This document shows, piece after piece, positions 1-10,347 of a stretch of DNA of 64,000 nt. The position numbers and the translations under genes were made by a program. Below the pieces are notes generated by a model. That model saw only the letters and a list, made by a program, of their open reading frames with translations. It did no database searches and was not told where the DNA came from. Numbering within the stretch: position 1 is the first letter of the stretch; every line of letters starts with the position of its first letter. The stretch lies in assembly GCF_011075055.1 (NCBI RefSeq), contig NC_058146.1, forward strand, positions 6,014,001-6,078,000, given 5' to 3'. Source of the stretch: Mangifera indica. Its lineage: Eukaryota > Streptophyta > Magnoliopsida > Sapindales > Anacardiaceae.

Positions 1-174
1 CCAAAAGTTAGTGTGCTATAATAAAATCCAGAAGTCAAATAGCTGATGAGAGCTTTGACATTTTACATTCATTAACTTGGATTATGAACATCAAGAACCT
101 TGAGAAGTTCTAGTTAACAGATCAAAGATGGTTTGATCTGTTATTGTTCTGGAAAAATACTAACATATTGGTGT

Positions 175-765
175 ATCAATTATCAATACATGCATACCCA
201 AATTCAAGCACCTCCGGCTGCTATTCTTAGAATCTATGAAGTTTAAAGTCTTGCCAAACTCTGTCCATACATTGATACATTTAAGATACCTTAAGAGAGA
301 ATTTTTTGTTGAAGAAACTTGCTAAATCTATTTGTCAGCTTCAGAAGTCGGAAACATTTTTATTTGGAACTTGTTTCAAGCATAAGAAATTGCCTCGAAA
401 TATAAGAAAGATGATCTCCCTTGGACATTTGGAAAGAACCTCAAAAGAGTGACATCTAGGAGAAAATGGAATCGATTGTTTTAGTTCTCTTTAATTTTTG
501 CATTTCTTTTCCTGCCAGAATCTGGTAACATTGTCCCAAGGAATGGAAGGTTTCACAGGCCTCCGAACATTGATCATTACAGATTGCCCTCTGACCTTGT
601 TGCCATCTGGTATCAAGTACCTAAAGAGATTAGAGAAGCTATTTCTAAAGATGTGTGGGCAACTTGATTTGAAGATGGGGTTTCAAGGAGAAGATGAAGA
701 TAATCTTCGGTTGGGAGTTCAAACATCTATAATCATAATTCTTTGCTCAAGAATCCACACATGAA
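175..765 (+). pseudogene. Decayed LRR fragment of a CC-NBS-LRR (RGA2-like) resistance gene
   Basis: Leucine-rich-repeat remnants of a plant NLR immune receptor can be read on the plus strand. Around 205-300 the frame gives FKHLRLLFLES and then VLPNSVHTLIHLRYL. After a frameshift near 300, a second frame gives KLAKSICQLQ and LPRNIRKMISLGHL up to about 440. A third block at 520-700 gives LVTLSQGMEGFTGLRTL, LPSGIKYLKRLEKLF and an acidic GEDEDNLRL segment. This order matches the LRR half of RGA2-type proteins. The NB-ARC domain is not present in the window and no frame stays open for more than about 90 codons, so this is a relic. The 5' part could lie outside the window, but the internal frameshifts argue against a working gene. 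Confidence 0.75.
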
Positions 766-799
766 ATCAGTTTTGTACGAGAATGCATCAATAATGCAA

Positions 800-1900
800 T
801 GGCATTAAAGGTTTTTTTTTTGGTAGTTACGTATTATATTAACAAAAACAAAGTGGCGAAAGTCACGGGAAACAATCTAAGTTCAACCAAACCCTTAAGA
901 AAGGGAGGCTAGCACAACAAACAGAAAACAAACCAAAGACCCCACTGCCAAAGGAGCAGGCTCACACGCACGAAACAAAACAACTGGCCCTAAGGAGCCA
1001 TCCCTTGAAGGCCTATCTAAGTTCTACAGAGATAGAGTTCAAGAGGTTGTTCTTACATGGGTTTAGGAATCCTACATACATAGTTTCTAGGCTAGGCCTG
1101 CTCAACAAACCCAAAAAGACATAATCAAGGGCTGTACAATCTAAACACACTAATTTTCACATTGTGAGAAATTGTCCAGCAGCCTGGAATCATTGGTGGC
1201 ATGGGCAGGCTTGTTGATGGAGACGCCAGCAGTGAAGTTGTTAGGAGCAGAGCAGAATAGCACAAAGTCGGGGTAGGAGTCAACAAGGTTGTTGCAGGAA
1301 CAGACCACAGAGCACAGAATCGGGGCTGGCACCCTGGGCAGCACCCTATATTGCTTCTGATGTTCAGCCAACCATTCAACAAAAATTTGTAGCAGATACC
1401 CAGAAAATGTAGCAGGAGGACAGCAGACTTGCCAGGAAAAAACTGCCCAGCCTGCAGGAATAAACTACATCAGGTCGCCAATCTTCCCAGGCAAATGAAG
1501 AGCATCCTGCTTATCCCAAAGGAATTAAGATTGTTCACAGTGTGCAGCTTATCGAACATGGGCCAGCTATCTGTAATTTCCAACCAAAAAAAGGAGCTGC
1601 TAAGCCTGCTGGCGTGCTCTTGCAGAAGAACAGCAACCCAGGTTCCTGCAAGAGCAGAAAATCTGCTGGAATTTCCAGTAGAACCAGACCAGGTCACAGC
1701 AAACTTAATCAATTGCAGGCATGATTTTGCAGCAGACCTGGGGTCAATTTCCAGAGTATCAAGGACTGAAGGGAGGTAATCAAAACCCTGCACTACAGTC
1801 TCACATCACCAGTACTCTTCAAAGAAGCAGAAGACAGCAGGAAAGAACATTAAGTCCACCTGGATGCTGTCCAGCTTCCAGTTTGCAATGCAGGGCAGAA
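800..1900 (-). mobile_element. Possible truncated non-LTR retrotransposon (LINE-like) 3' end
   Basis: Read on the minus strand, this stretch ends in a TTGTTAATATAATACGTAACTACC-like tail followed by a run of ten A (plus-strand T run at about 811-820), the usual look of a plant LINE 3' end. The body from about 1130 to 1900 is clearly more GC-rich than the flanks and has short open frames on both strands. I could not match any of them to reverse transcriptase or RNase H, and I found no target-site duplication. Another non-coding repeat is possible. Confidence 0.35.
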
Positions 1901-1949
1901 TGTTGAGATGGCACATATTTCTTCCTGAATCCGAATAGGTAATAGACAT

Positions 1950-4195
1950 CTTGGTATTCCAAAAATTATATATTCTACAGTTCCATTAAAAGCACATATA
2001 TCTGCATTAAGATCCTAATTAAACAGTATGAAACAAGAACATCTAAGTCTGAAAAACGTAAATTTCATTAGGTTTGAAACAAAAAAACTGACATAATTGA
2101 TAACAAAGATCATCCTTCACATCTGCACTGAAAAAAATTCCATTTTATACAGCTCTCTGCTCAATCAGCAACAAGAAATACGGAAGTGGGGCTGGGGCTG
2201 AGAAATTTCGTATCAGCACTTGCATTTGTTGGCCAAGTAGCTCCTGGTTGACAATTGCTTAACAGCTTGTGACACATGATTGTATCCTGGAAATCCAGTA
2301 AAGTATACTTCAAGTACTCAAGTCTCTCACATTCTGTCATTTTGGAGAATCCGAACCTCGTAGTCCAAGTATTTAGTACATTAGGGGCTGAAGGCAATAC
2401 CAATTTCATCACTCCCATTCCAAAAAGCTGCCTCTCAAGCTCACCCATCAAACTCTGACACATTCCTTGTCTGCGATACTGGAACTTGGTAGCAACTAAT
2501 GGTACCTCAGCAACCTCTTCAAACACTCTAACAGTGGCTACAGAAACTATTTCTCCTTTCTTCTCCACAACAGCTGTGTAGAATCCTTCAAAGTTTTTAT
2601 GCCTCATCTCTGATTTATTATTTAAGATCACATCTTCAACAAGATCTTTTCCCATTAGAGGATCCTCAGCTGGCTCAAAACACTCATGCATAACGTCAAT
2701 CGCATCCTTTATCTTTCTCTGGTTCTCTTTCAGGACCATACCATTCTTCAATAATCTCCAAGTTAAATCATCCACACCTAGTGATATAGGCAGTCCTGTA
2801 AGGTTATTGAGGCTAGTAAAAACATGTCCACACCTATTACTACAAAACCATTTATCATGAGCATAATTTTTTGCCACAACCTCTCCTCTCTTCCTCAGAC
2901 AACCCATATGATATTTATGCTCGCATTGATGACAAGTCCGTACAACACCATCATCAACGGAATTCTCCCTTGATATGTCAAACTTTCCCTCACCACAGAT
3001 CGCACAACAGCATGAAGGGCAGAACCAGTCTCCAGTAGGAACCTCCTTTAGGCCAAGGCAGTCCTTGTGATAAGTGGTAGGACATAAATCACATATGATT
3101 AATTCACCTCCATAGTGGCAAACACAACAAGCATCATAACTCACATCTTGATGATTACCATCACTTGCCGATTCATTATTGATCAACAGTTCCTTTTGAC
3201 AGTCCAACAAAGACCTCCCATCTTCAAGAAAAATGTTAGCAGCAGGCCTATGCTTCTTGCTACCCAGATGAGCCTCAAAATCACTCATGGTAAACACCTT
3301 ATTGCAACATTTACACTTGATCCCCGTACAACAAATCCACCCTTCACCCAAATTCCCACTATAACACACCAATGCCCCTGGCGTTACCACTTTCTTTTCA
3401 ATCAACTTGGACAATACAACCCTAAGATTAAACCTTGAACTTTCAGAAATCACCTGCACGCCGGCTAGCTTCTTTCGCTTTTGAAGCTCTCTCAATTTCT
3501 TCAAAGTTTTCAACGGTTTCCCTCTTTTGGATTCTTTTAAATTTTCTGACATCTCCCTCGTCCTCTTCTTTCTTGACTGTGACGCATGTGAAGACTCAGA
3601 ACAAGACTCCATATGCTTTTTATTTAAATCAGAAAAAGCAACTTCTTTGGGAAGTTCTTCATCAATGCAAGCTTTGCAGGCTGTTCTAAGAGAGTAATAA
3701 ACTTTCCCATTGGGCGAAGTGTACCGCAATTCTTTCCTTCCTCCCTTATCTGCGTACCACAGACTCCATCTCATAGCCAAGAGAAAGTTCTTGGCTTCGT
3801 CACTACAATTGTTGTTCTTGTTCTTCCTTCCGCCAGGGCCGCTGTGGAGATACCACTGGACAACCGCTTCTGCCCCTGGAGAAGAAAGAGGCAATCCTGG
3901 TTTACCCATCGATTCTTTAGAATGTTTGACAGCAAACGCCATGAAAATAGAGAGAAAAAGAAAACATGCAGCGAAAAACAGAGATTGGAACAGCGATTTG
4001 TTGGAGGTTGAATTTATTTCTGAAACGATTACAACTCCTTGAGCAATAAGGAGAAAGTCTACTTGCAATACAAGTAATGTTTCTAACGGCTCTTTAAAAA
4101 AAAAAATGTAAAAGAAAAATACTTAAAGAGTTTTTTTCCATTTGTTTTAAATTATTTTCCCTTTTTGTAAATAGTATAATATAATATATATTAAA
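1950..4195 (-). repeat. Duplicated block, unit 1 (PHD/GNAT gene plus flanks)
   Basis: The similarity to unit 2 runs past the coding region on both sides. Downstream of the stop, both units share the motif AAGTCTGAAAAACGTA (2047 and 7261). Upstream of the start, both share ACAACTCCTTGAGCAATAAGG (near 4030 and 9240). Upstream similarity fades near 4195 and 9415. The duplication was therefore of genomic DNA, not an independent retroposition of each copy. Confidence 0.8.
2161..3942 (-). CDS. IDM1-like PHD-finger / GNAT protein, copy A
   Basis: 593-residue nuclear chromatin-type protein in one uninterrupted exon. A basic linker lies at about 119-160. A TDBD/Jas-type zinc region follows at about 175-255 (CxxC in KCKCCNKVF, then HLGSKKHRP). 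Next is a PHD finger at 272-311 with all Cys4-His-Cys3 ligands (CVC, CDLC, H292, C295, CPSC), then a second Cys/His-rich PHD-like unit to about 371. A GNAT acetyltransferase fold follows at about 440-545, with the acetyl-CoA loop YRRQGMCQ. This is the order of INCREASED DNA METHYLATION 1 and its relatives, which read histone tails and acetylate H3 in DNA demethylation; the role here is inferred. The frame stays open 42 codons upstream, but copy B supports the start at MAFAVKHSK. The lack of coding introns may point to a retrocopy ancestor. Copy B lies about 5.2 kb away. Confidence 0.88.
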   Translation of the reverse strand: MAFAVKHSKESMGKPGLPLSSPGAEAVVQWYLHSGPGGRKNKNNNCSDEAKNFLLAMRWSLWYADKGGRKELRYTSPNGKVYYSLRTACKACIDEELPKEVAFSDLNKKHMESCSESSHASQSRKKRTREMSENLKESKRGKPLKTLKKLRELQKRKKLAGVQVISESSRFNLRVVLSKLIEKKVVTPGALVCYSGNLGEGWICCTGIKCKCCNKVFTMSDFEAHLGSKKHRPAANIFLEDGRSLLDCQKELLINNESASDGNHQDVSYDACCVCHYGGELIICDLCPTTYHKDCLGLKEVPTGDWFCPSCCCAICGEGKFDISRENSVDDGVVRTCHQCEHKYHMGCLRKRGEVVAKNYAHDKWFCSNRCGHVFTSLNNLTGLPISLGVDDLTWRLLKNGMVLKENQRKIKDAIDVMHECFEPAEDPLMGKDLVEDVILNNKSEMRHKNFEGFYTAVVEKKGEIVSVATVRVFEEVAEVPLVATKFQYRRQGMCQSLMGELERQLFGMGVMKLVLPSAPNVLNTWTTRFGFSKMTECERLEYLKYTLLDFQDTIMCHKLLSNCQPGATWPTNASADTKFLSPSPTSVFLVAD

Positions 4196-7190
4196 ACTTT
4201 GGGAAATTAATTAAAATGACCATATCCCATGGGTCAAAGGAAAATTGACCAAAATACCTAGTTCAATGCCCAAATTACCATTCATATATTATATATAAAC
4301 CCTAACCCTATATAAGAAAAAATGCATTCACATTTACTATCTCACTCAATAGTTGACCTTGTGATTTTAATCCAAAGGAAATAAGTTCATTATTGTGATT
4401 TCAATCTAAAGAAAATAAATTTATGATATCGAGGTATTTATAAAAATATTAACTTAAAACTTTAATTATATGTTGATTATGCAATAATTTATGGTGTGTT
4501 AAATACTAGTTTGGAATTGTGTTTAAAAATTACCATGGTAAAAAAATGTAGAAGGTATTTTGATATTATAATTGTAGGGGGTTAAATGATATTTTACAAT
4601 GTGAGAATGTTATTAGATATTAGACCATGTATGGGGTGAAGTGATATTTTACAATATGGGATTATTTGATATTTGGCAATGTAAGGGGTACATAGTGTTT
4701 TACTCGAAATGTGTAGAAGATTAAATTGATATTTATCAAATTTTGTATGTTTTTTAGTTGAAACACTATTAATTACAAAACATAGAGGAACTTCTAAATG
4801 ATTGTAATATATATAAAATAGGGGTAAATTGATATTTTATGATGGGGGTAAATGATATTTTATGATATTGGGGTAAATTGATATATTTTAAAATTTATAT
4901 CGAATTATTCAAAGTATATTGTTAGTTATAATATCTAGTAGAATTTTGAAATATGTATAATTTTTCTATAAAACTCTACATCCCTAAAACCATATAACCC
5001 TTAAAACCTAAAACCCTACCACCCCTAATATTGAAAAACTCTTAAATTGATTTTGTAAAGACATTTAAAGACCAATTAATATTTATTAAAAAATTAGGTC
5101 AAAAGTATAATTAGAGTAGCTCATAAGTTAAACTATACGAAAAGTTGGTTTATGATTATGATTTGTTTTAAATAAATAGAGACATTTATCATAATTCATT
5201 AAGGGCTTTAAGGCTTTGAAACACTAGCCACCTACCCTAGAAAGAAAAAATTCTCTCAAAACTTTCACTTTTTATTCAATCTTTAGTGATCTACCAATCA
5301 CTTATTTCTCAAACAAACCTTTATATTGTCATTTATTTGTGGTTGTTTTTGTGTGAACGAGTAAAGACTCTACTACATTGTAGGGAGTAGTGAAAGTATT
5401 AGAGATAAATTCGTGATGGATTCTGATTTAAATGAGTCATCATATGCAAGGTTGCAATCCGAAACTCTCTTTTTATATGTATAATAATCATTATTTATCT
5501 TGGGGATAAGGTTTAATGGTCCAAAATTTTTATTTTTCACCTTATTTTGTTACCAATGTCAATTACAATTTGGATTATGAAAACCTAACAAATTGAAGAA
5601 TTAAAATTTTCACTTGCATAAACAAAGCTGAACATGTCGCTTGTTTTCCACAAAAAATAGTTTAATAGAAATCATTCTAAGTTGTTTATTTAATGGCTTG
5701 TGTGTGAAATGTGCACTTAATGCGTATTATTGATAATCTTACATTGGTTAGGAACCAAGTTGGGAGTATATAAGTTTAAGGGAAAGTTGGATAGGAGAGA
5801 CCCGCTAATACTTATGGAGGTGGGCATTAGTCTATTTGAATGTCCATCTTAGTAAAGCCTATCCTAAATGACTAGAGGGGATGTTGATCAGTTTGGTTCT
5901 GAGTTGTGTCAGATTCATGCCGTAGTATAAGTTAGCTTTTAAGATAAGAGAGGCTACGTTCACTAGTATTTGGACTGCTTAGTGTTTGTACAACAAAAAC
6001 AAAGAATTCTAAACGGGTATATTAAACAAGAAACCTTTCTGATGAAACCATGAGTTTCCAAGACTTGGTTTTGAGAAGAAATTGGGGGCATCAGGCTACT
6101 TCATCCACTGAAGTTGCCAATACAATCCATTTGAAATTTATCAACGTTATGTAAATAGAATAACATTATGGAAATGTTGAATTAAATTAATATTAATTTG
6201 AGAAATGAGTTTATATTTGTTCAAGTACATGCCTTGAGGACCAAGCAACTTAGTAATTTTCTCTGCACAGATTCGTCTAGCTATTTTGCACATGTTTACA
6301 TGGCACTGGCTTCTTTCAGGTATTCACAATCGCAAACACTAAACCATCTATCATTGTGTTTTTCTTCCGAAGAATTCCTCTTTCAAATATATCTCTTTGG
6401 ATGTCAAATATTAAATGCTACAAGAACGAAGCAATGTTTGATCTAAATCAGGAAACAACTTAAGCTTTTTCTGCCTAGAATTGATGGCTTTCAAATAACC
6501 AATTTCATTAACATTAATGCTAATCCTTAAGAGCAATGTCATATGTAGACACTTTTAGTATATAATTCAGGTACACAGATAATGTGTCATCATTTAATTG
6601 GGGGTTACTTTATCTTTAATTTAAAATCATTCAGTGACATAATAACACATCGTCTGTACATTCAAATTGTGTACTAAAACTTTATACACAGTCTTATTGA
6701 ATCCTTAAACCCTCTGGTTTATCATTAATATGATCAATTAAAACTCTGCCCATTGTACCAAAACTCTGAAAAAAAAAAAATTTAGCTTTCAGTGAATTGT
6801 GAAAGTGTTCAATAGACAACAGAAAAGGTTCAAGACTGTCCTACTTTGAGTGAAAGCTGCAGACTTGATGACTGCTCATATCCCAGAGGTTAATCTTGAT
6901 GAATAAATGTCATCACATAATAATGCTTTATTTTTTCTGGTGAAAGAAATGTGGTGGCCGGTTCTCTGCATTGTTGGTGTGTTATTTCTTCGTTTATTTT
7001 CCATGAGCTACATTGTGATTCCTGCAAGTTTCCATATTCAGGTTAACGTCACACCAACATCTCTGTTCTCCATTCTCATCTTGATTGTATTTTGCATCTG
7101 TCTGGTATGAGTGCTTGAATATTTTATGAGAGCTAAACATTAAAACAATTTTATACAAGGAATGCTTCAATAATTCAGTCACATTAAAGT
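4196..7190. other. Intergenic AT-rich spacer between the two PHD/GNAT copies
   Basis: No gene found. At about 4520-4890 there is a degenerate repeat of the phrase GGGGTAAATTGATATTTTA. A telo-box pair (AACCCTAACCCT, about 4300) lies directly before a TATATAAG motif. Stretches near 5220-5480 and 5740-5830, including GGGAGTATATAAG, resemble LTR promoter or leader sequence, but I could not find paired LTRs. A short palindromic MITE lies at 6544-6691. Confidence 0.5.
6544..6691. mobile_element. Short palindromic MITE-like element
   Basis: Imperfect inverted repeat of about 148 bp. The left arm contains GTAGACACTTTTAGTATATAA and CAGATAATGTGTCATC, and the right arm reads back as a matching complement (GTGACATAATAACACATCGTCTGTAC, then TACTAAAACTTTATACACA). 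The middle has CTTTATCTTTAATTTAAAA, which recurs in other copies in this window. Confidence 0.6.
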
Positions 7191-9415
7191 TCATATATTC
7201 TACAATTCCTCTAAAAACATAAATATCTGCACCAAAATTCTAATTAGACAAGAACATCTAAGTCTGAAAAACGTACATTTCATTAGGTTTGAAACAACAA
7301 GACTGCTAATTGATCACAAAAATCCTCCTTCACATACAACTCTCTGCTCAATTTGCAACAAGAAATACAGAGGTGGGACTGGGGCTAAGAAATTTCCTAT
7401 CAGAGGTGGGGCTGGAACAAGAAATACAGCTTGCTGTTGTTGGCCAAATTGCTCCTGGTTGACACTTACTTAACAGCTTGTGACACATGATTGTATCCTG
7501 GAAATCCAGGAAAGAATACTTCGAGTACTCAAGTCTGTCACATTCTGTCATTTTTGAAAACCCGAATTTTGTAGTCCATGTATTTAGCACACTAGGGGCT
7601 GAAGGCAATACCAATTTCATCACTCCCATTCCAACAAGCTGCCTCTCAAGCTCACCCATCAAACTCTGACACATTCCCTGTCTTCGATACTGGAAGTTGG
7701 TAGCAACTAATGGTACCTCAGCAACCTCCTCAAACACCCTAACAGAAGCTACAGAAACTATTTCTCCTTTCCTCTCCACAACAGCTGTGTAGAATCCTTC
7801 AAAGTTTTTATGCTTCATCTCTGATTTATTATTTAAGATAACATCTTCAACAAGATCTTTTCCTGTTAGAGGATCCTTAGCTGGCTCAAAACACTCATGC
7901 ATAACATCAATAGCATCCTTTAACATTCCTTGGTCCTCTTTCAAGGGCATACCATTCTTCAATAATCTCCAGATTAAATCATCCACACCTAGTGGTATAG
8001 GCAGTCCTGTAAGATTATTGAGGCTACTAAAAACATGTCCACACCTATTACTACAAAACCATTTATCATGAGCATAATTTTCGGTAATAACCTCCCCTCT
8101 CCTCCTCAAACAACCCATATGATATTTATGCTCGCATTGATGACAAGTCCGAACAACACCATCATCCACAGAATTCTCCCTTGATATGTCAAATTTTCCT
8201 TCACCACAGATCACACAACAACATGAGGGGCAGAACCAGTCTCCACTAGGGACCTCCTTTAGGCCAAGGCAATCCTTGTGATAAGTGGTAGGACATAAAT
8301 CACATATGATTAATTCACCTCCATAGTGGCAAACACAACAAACATCATAACTCACATCTTGATGATTACCATCACTTGCCGATTCGTTATTGATCAACAG
8401 TTCCTTTTGACAGTCCAACAAAGACCTCCCATCTTCAAGAAAAATGTTAGCAGCAGGCCTATGCTTCTTGCTACCCAGATGAGCCTCAAAATCACTCATG
8501 GTAAACACCTTGTTGCAACATTTACACTTGATCCCCGCACTACAAATCCACCCTTCACCCAAATTCCCACTATAACACACCAATGCCCCTGGCTTTACCA
8601 CTTTCTTTTCGATCAACTTAGACAATACAACTCTAAGATTAACCCTTGAAGTTCCAGAAATCACCTGCACGCGGGCTGGATTCTTACGCTTTTGAAGATC
8701 TTTTAATTTCTTCAGAGTTTTCAACGGTTTTCCTCTTTTGGATTCTTTTAAATTTTCTGACATCTCCCTCTTCCTCTTCTTTCTTGACTGTGACGCATGT
8801 GAAGACTCAGAACAAGACTCCATATGCTTTTTATTTAAATCAGAAAAAGCAACTTCTTTAGGAAGTTCTTCATCAATGCAAGCTTTGCAGGCTGTTCTAA
8901 GAGAGTAATAAACTTTCCCATTGGGCGAAGTGTACCGCAATTCTTTCCTTCCTCCCGTATCTGCGTACCACAGACTCCATCTCATGGATAAGAGAAAGTT
9001 CTTGGCTTCGTCACTACAATTGTTGTTCTTGTTCTTCCTCCTGCCAGGGCCGCCGTGGAGATACCACTGGACAACCGCTTCTGCCCCTGGAGAAGAAAGA
9101 GGCAATCCTGGTTTTCCCATTGATTCTTTAGAATGTTTGACAGCAAACGCCATGAAAACGAGAGAAGAAGAAATCATAGAGCGAATAAATTGAGTGGAAC
9201 AGGGATTTGCTGCGGGTTGAATTTAATTTCTGAAAGGATTACAACTCCTTGAGCAATAAGGAGAAGAATCTACTTGCAACACAAGTAATGTTACAAACGA
9301 CTCTTTTAAAAAAAAAAAGAAATAGTAGAAGAAAATTACTAAGAAAATATTTTCTAATTGTTTTAAATTATTCTCCTTTTTATAAATAATATGATATAAT
9401 AATATTTAAAATTTT
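7190..9415 (-). repeat. Duplicated block, unit 2 (PHD/GNAT gene plus flanks)
   Basis: Partner of the block at 1950-4195, same strand and order. Shared non-coding flanks include the downstream CATTAGGTTTGAAACAA motif and the upstream block around ACTTGCAACACAAGTAATGTT. The two units are separated by about 3 kb of unrelated sequence. Confidence 0.8.
7348..9153 (-). CDS. IDM1-like PHD-finger / GNAT protein, copy B
   Basis: 601-residue paralogue of copy A, also in one exon. The order is the same: basic linker, TDBD/Jas-like zinc region, PHD finger with a full Cys4-His-Cys3 set, second PHD-like unit, and GNAT domain with the YRRQGMCQ acetyl-CoA loop. By eye about nine of ten residues match copy A. 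Changes cluster in the linker (RELQKRKK to KDLQKRKN) and around the second zinc unit. All zinc ligands I checked are kept, so both copies could work. Near the C terminus there is an extra eight residues (CISCSSPTSD region), explained by a 24-bp local duplication in the DNA at about 7385-7430. Only eight in-frame codons precede MAFAVKHSK, which supports that start in both copies. The chromatin role is inferred from the family. Confidence 0.88.
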   Translation of the reverse strand: MAFAVKHSKESMGKPGLPLSSPGAEAVVQWYLHGGPGRRKNKNNNCSDEAKNFLLSMRWSLWYADTGGRKELRYTSPNGKVYYSLRTACKACIDEELPKEVAFSDLNKKHMESCSESSHASQSRKKRKREMSENLKESKRGKPLKTLKKLKDLQKRKNPARVQVISGTSRVNLRVVLSKLIEKKVVKPGALVCYSGNLGEGWICSAGIKCKCCNKVFTMSDFEAHLGSKKHRPAANIFLEDGRSLLDCQKELLINNESASDGNHQDVSYDVCCVCHYGGELIICDLCPTTYHKDCLGLKEVPSGDWFCPSCCCVICGEGKFDISRENSVDDGVVRTCHQCEHKYHMGCLRRRGEVITENYAHDKWFCSNRCGHVFSSLNNLTGLPIPLGVDDLIWRLLKNGMPLKEDQGMLKDAIDVMHECFEPAKDPLTGKDLVEDVILNNKSEMKHKNFEGFYTAVVERKGEIVSVASVRVFEEVAEVPLVATNFQYRRQGMCQSLMGELERQLVGMGVMKLVLPSAPSVLNTWTTKFGFSKMTECDRLEYSKYSFLDFQDTIMCHKLLSKCQPGAIWPTTASCISCSSPTSDRKFLSPSPTSVFLVAN

Positions 9416-10119
9416 ATTATTTCTATCCTTAATAAAAATTCTAAATTTGCTTAATGTCTAGGTTCTATTAAATGCTACTATGATTGTACATCTAATTTCC
9501 TATTTTATAAGAAACATTTCATATGAATATTGTTAAGTTGGAAGCCCAGCCTAGGCCCAGGCCCAGGCCCAAATACTTTGTAAAACTAAGATAATCAAGG
9601 TTAATATTGTAATTTCAGATTAATTAATTACAATCATTTTGAAATATAATAATTAAACCTATAATTATTATTACGAGTAAATTAAGGTTTCTCCGCCAAC
9701 TACAATTATTACTATGGGTAAATTAGTCAACCCAAGGGAGTACTGGAGTGTTACTTGTCCAAATATCAGTTTTTTGGATATGTATTTTCTTCTGCCTTTA
9801 ATATGGTGTAAAAGGAACTGTAGGATCTTGGTAATTTCCCCTGTTGATCTATTTTTAACTTTCAGAAACTTGACAATATTAAATGAGCTAGATTTTAACA
9901 CTTTCAGGTATCTTCTTTCTTAATTTGATTTTGTTGATTGAGAAATGTGTCCTTGAGAATCTGGCTCATGACTCTATTGTCAGAGTTACACATTCTTTCC
10001 TCGGTTATTTTGAAAACATAAATATCTATTTATAGATAATTAAAATTAATAATATTTATTAATTCTAAAAATAAAATTATCATGTAATTAATAATATTAA
10101 AAAAATAAAATTTTATCAC

Positions 10120-10347
10120 ATTTTTTTTTCTCAATTTGAAAAATTAATAATTTCTTTCATGTTTAAGTTTTGAAAAGTTGCATTTCTCCCTTAGGTTTAT
10201 CTTCTCCGGCTCTCTCTCCCTCCACAGCTCTCTCCTTCCAGTGGCCGAAGCCTATTGGTGGATATTTAGGTTTTTAAAACTTTTTGGGTGAGAGTTTGGA
10301 ATTTGACTAAACCTTGGGTGGAAATAAGTCTTTTGGCTATTTTTTTT
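10120..10347. mobile_element. Truncated copy of the fold-back element family (one end only)
   Basis: The right-hand end, GGGTGGAAATAAGTCTTTTGGC, matches the terminal inverted repeats of the better-preserved copies at 20214, 28381 and 30416. It is preceded by a typical CCTTGGG phrase and a GC-richer core (CTCCGGCTCTCTCTCCC). The left terminus is not visible, so this copy is truncated. Confidence 0.5.

Noticed and set aside
1429..1906. Overlapping open frames of 60-116 codons on both strands
   Set aside because: They overlap each other on both strands in a GC-richer repeat and match no family I recognise. Treated as chance frames in a possible retroposon fragment.
3115..4042. Plus-strand frames of 84-110 codons opposite PHD/GNAT copy A, repeated opposite copy B at 8326-9193
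   Set aside because: They are the complement of strongly supported coding sequence and owe their length to its codon pattern. Conservation between the two copies simply follows from the duplication.
4299..4312. Interstitial telomere repeat (AACCCTAACCCT)
   Set aside because: Only two units, as in an ordinary telo-box promoter motif. Not an array.
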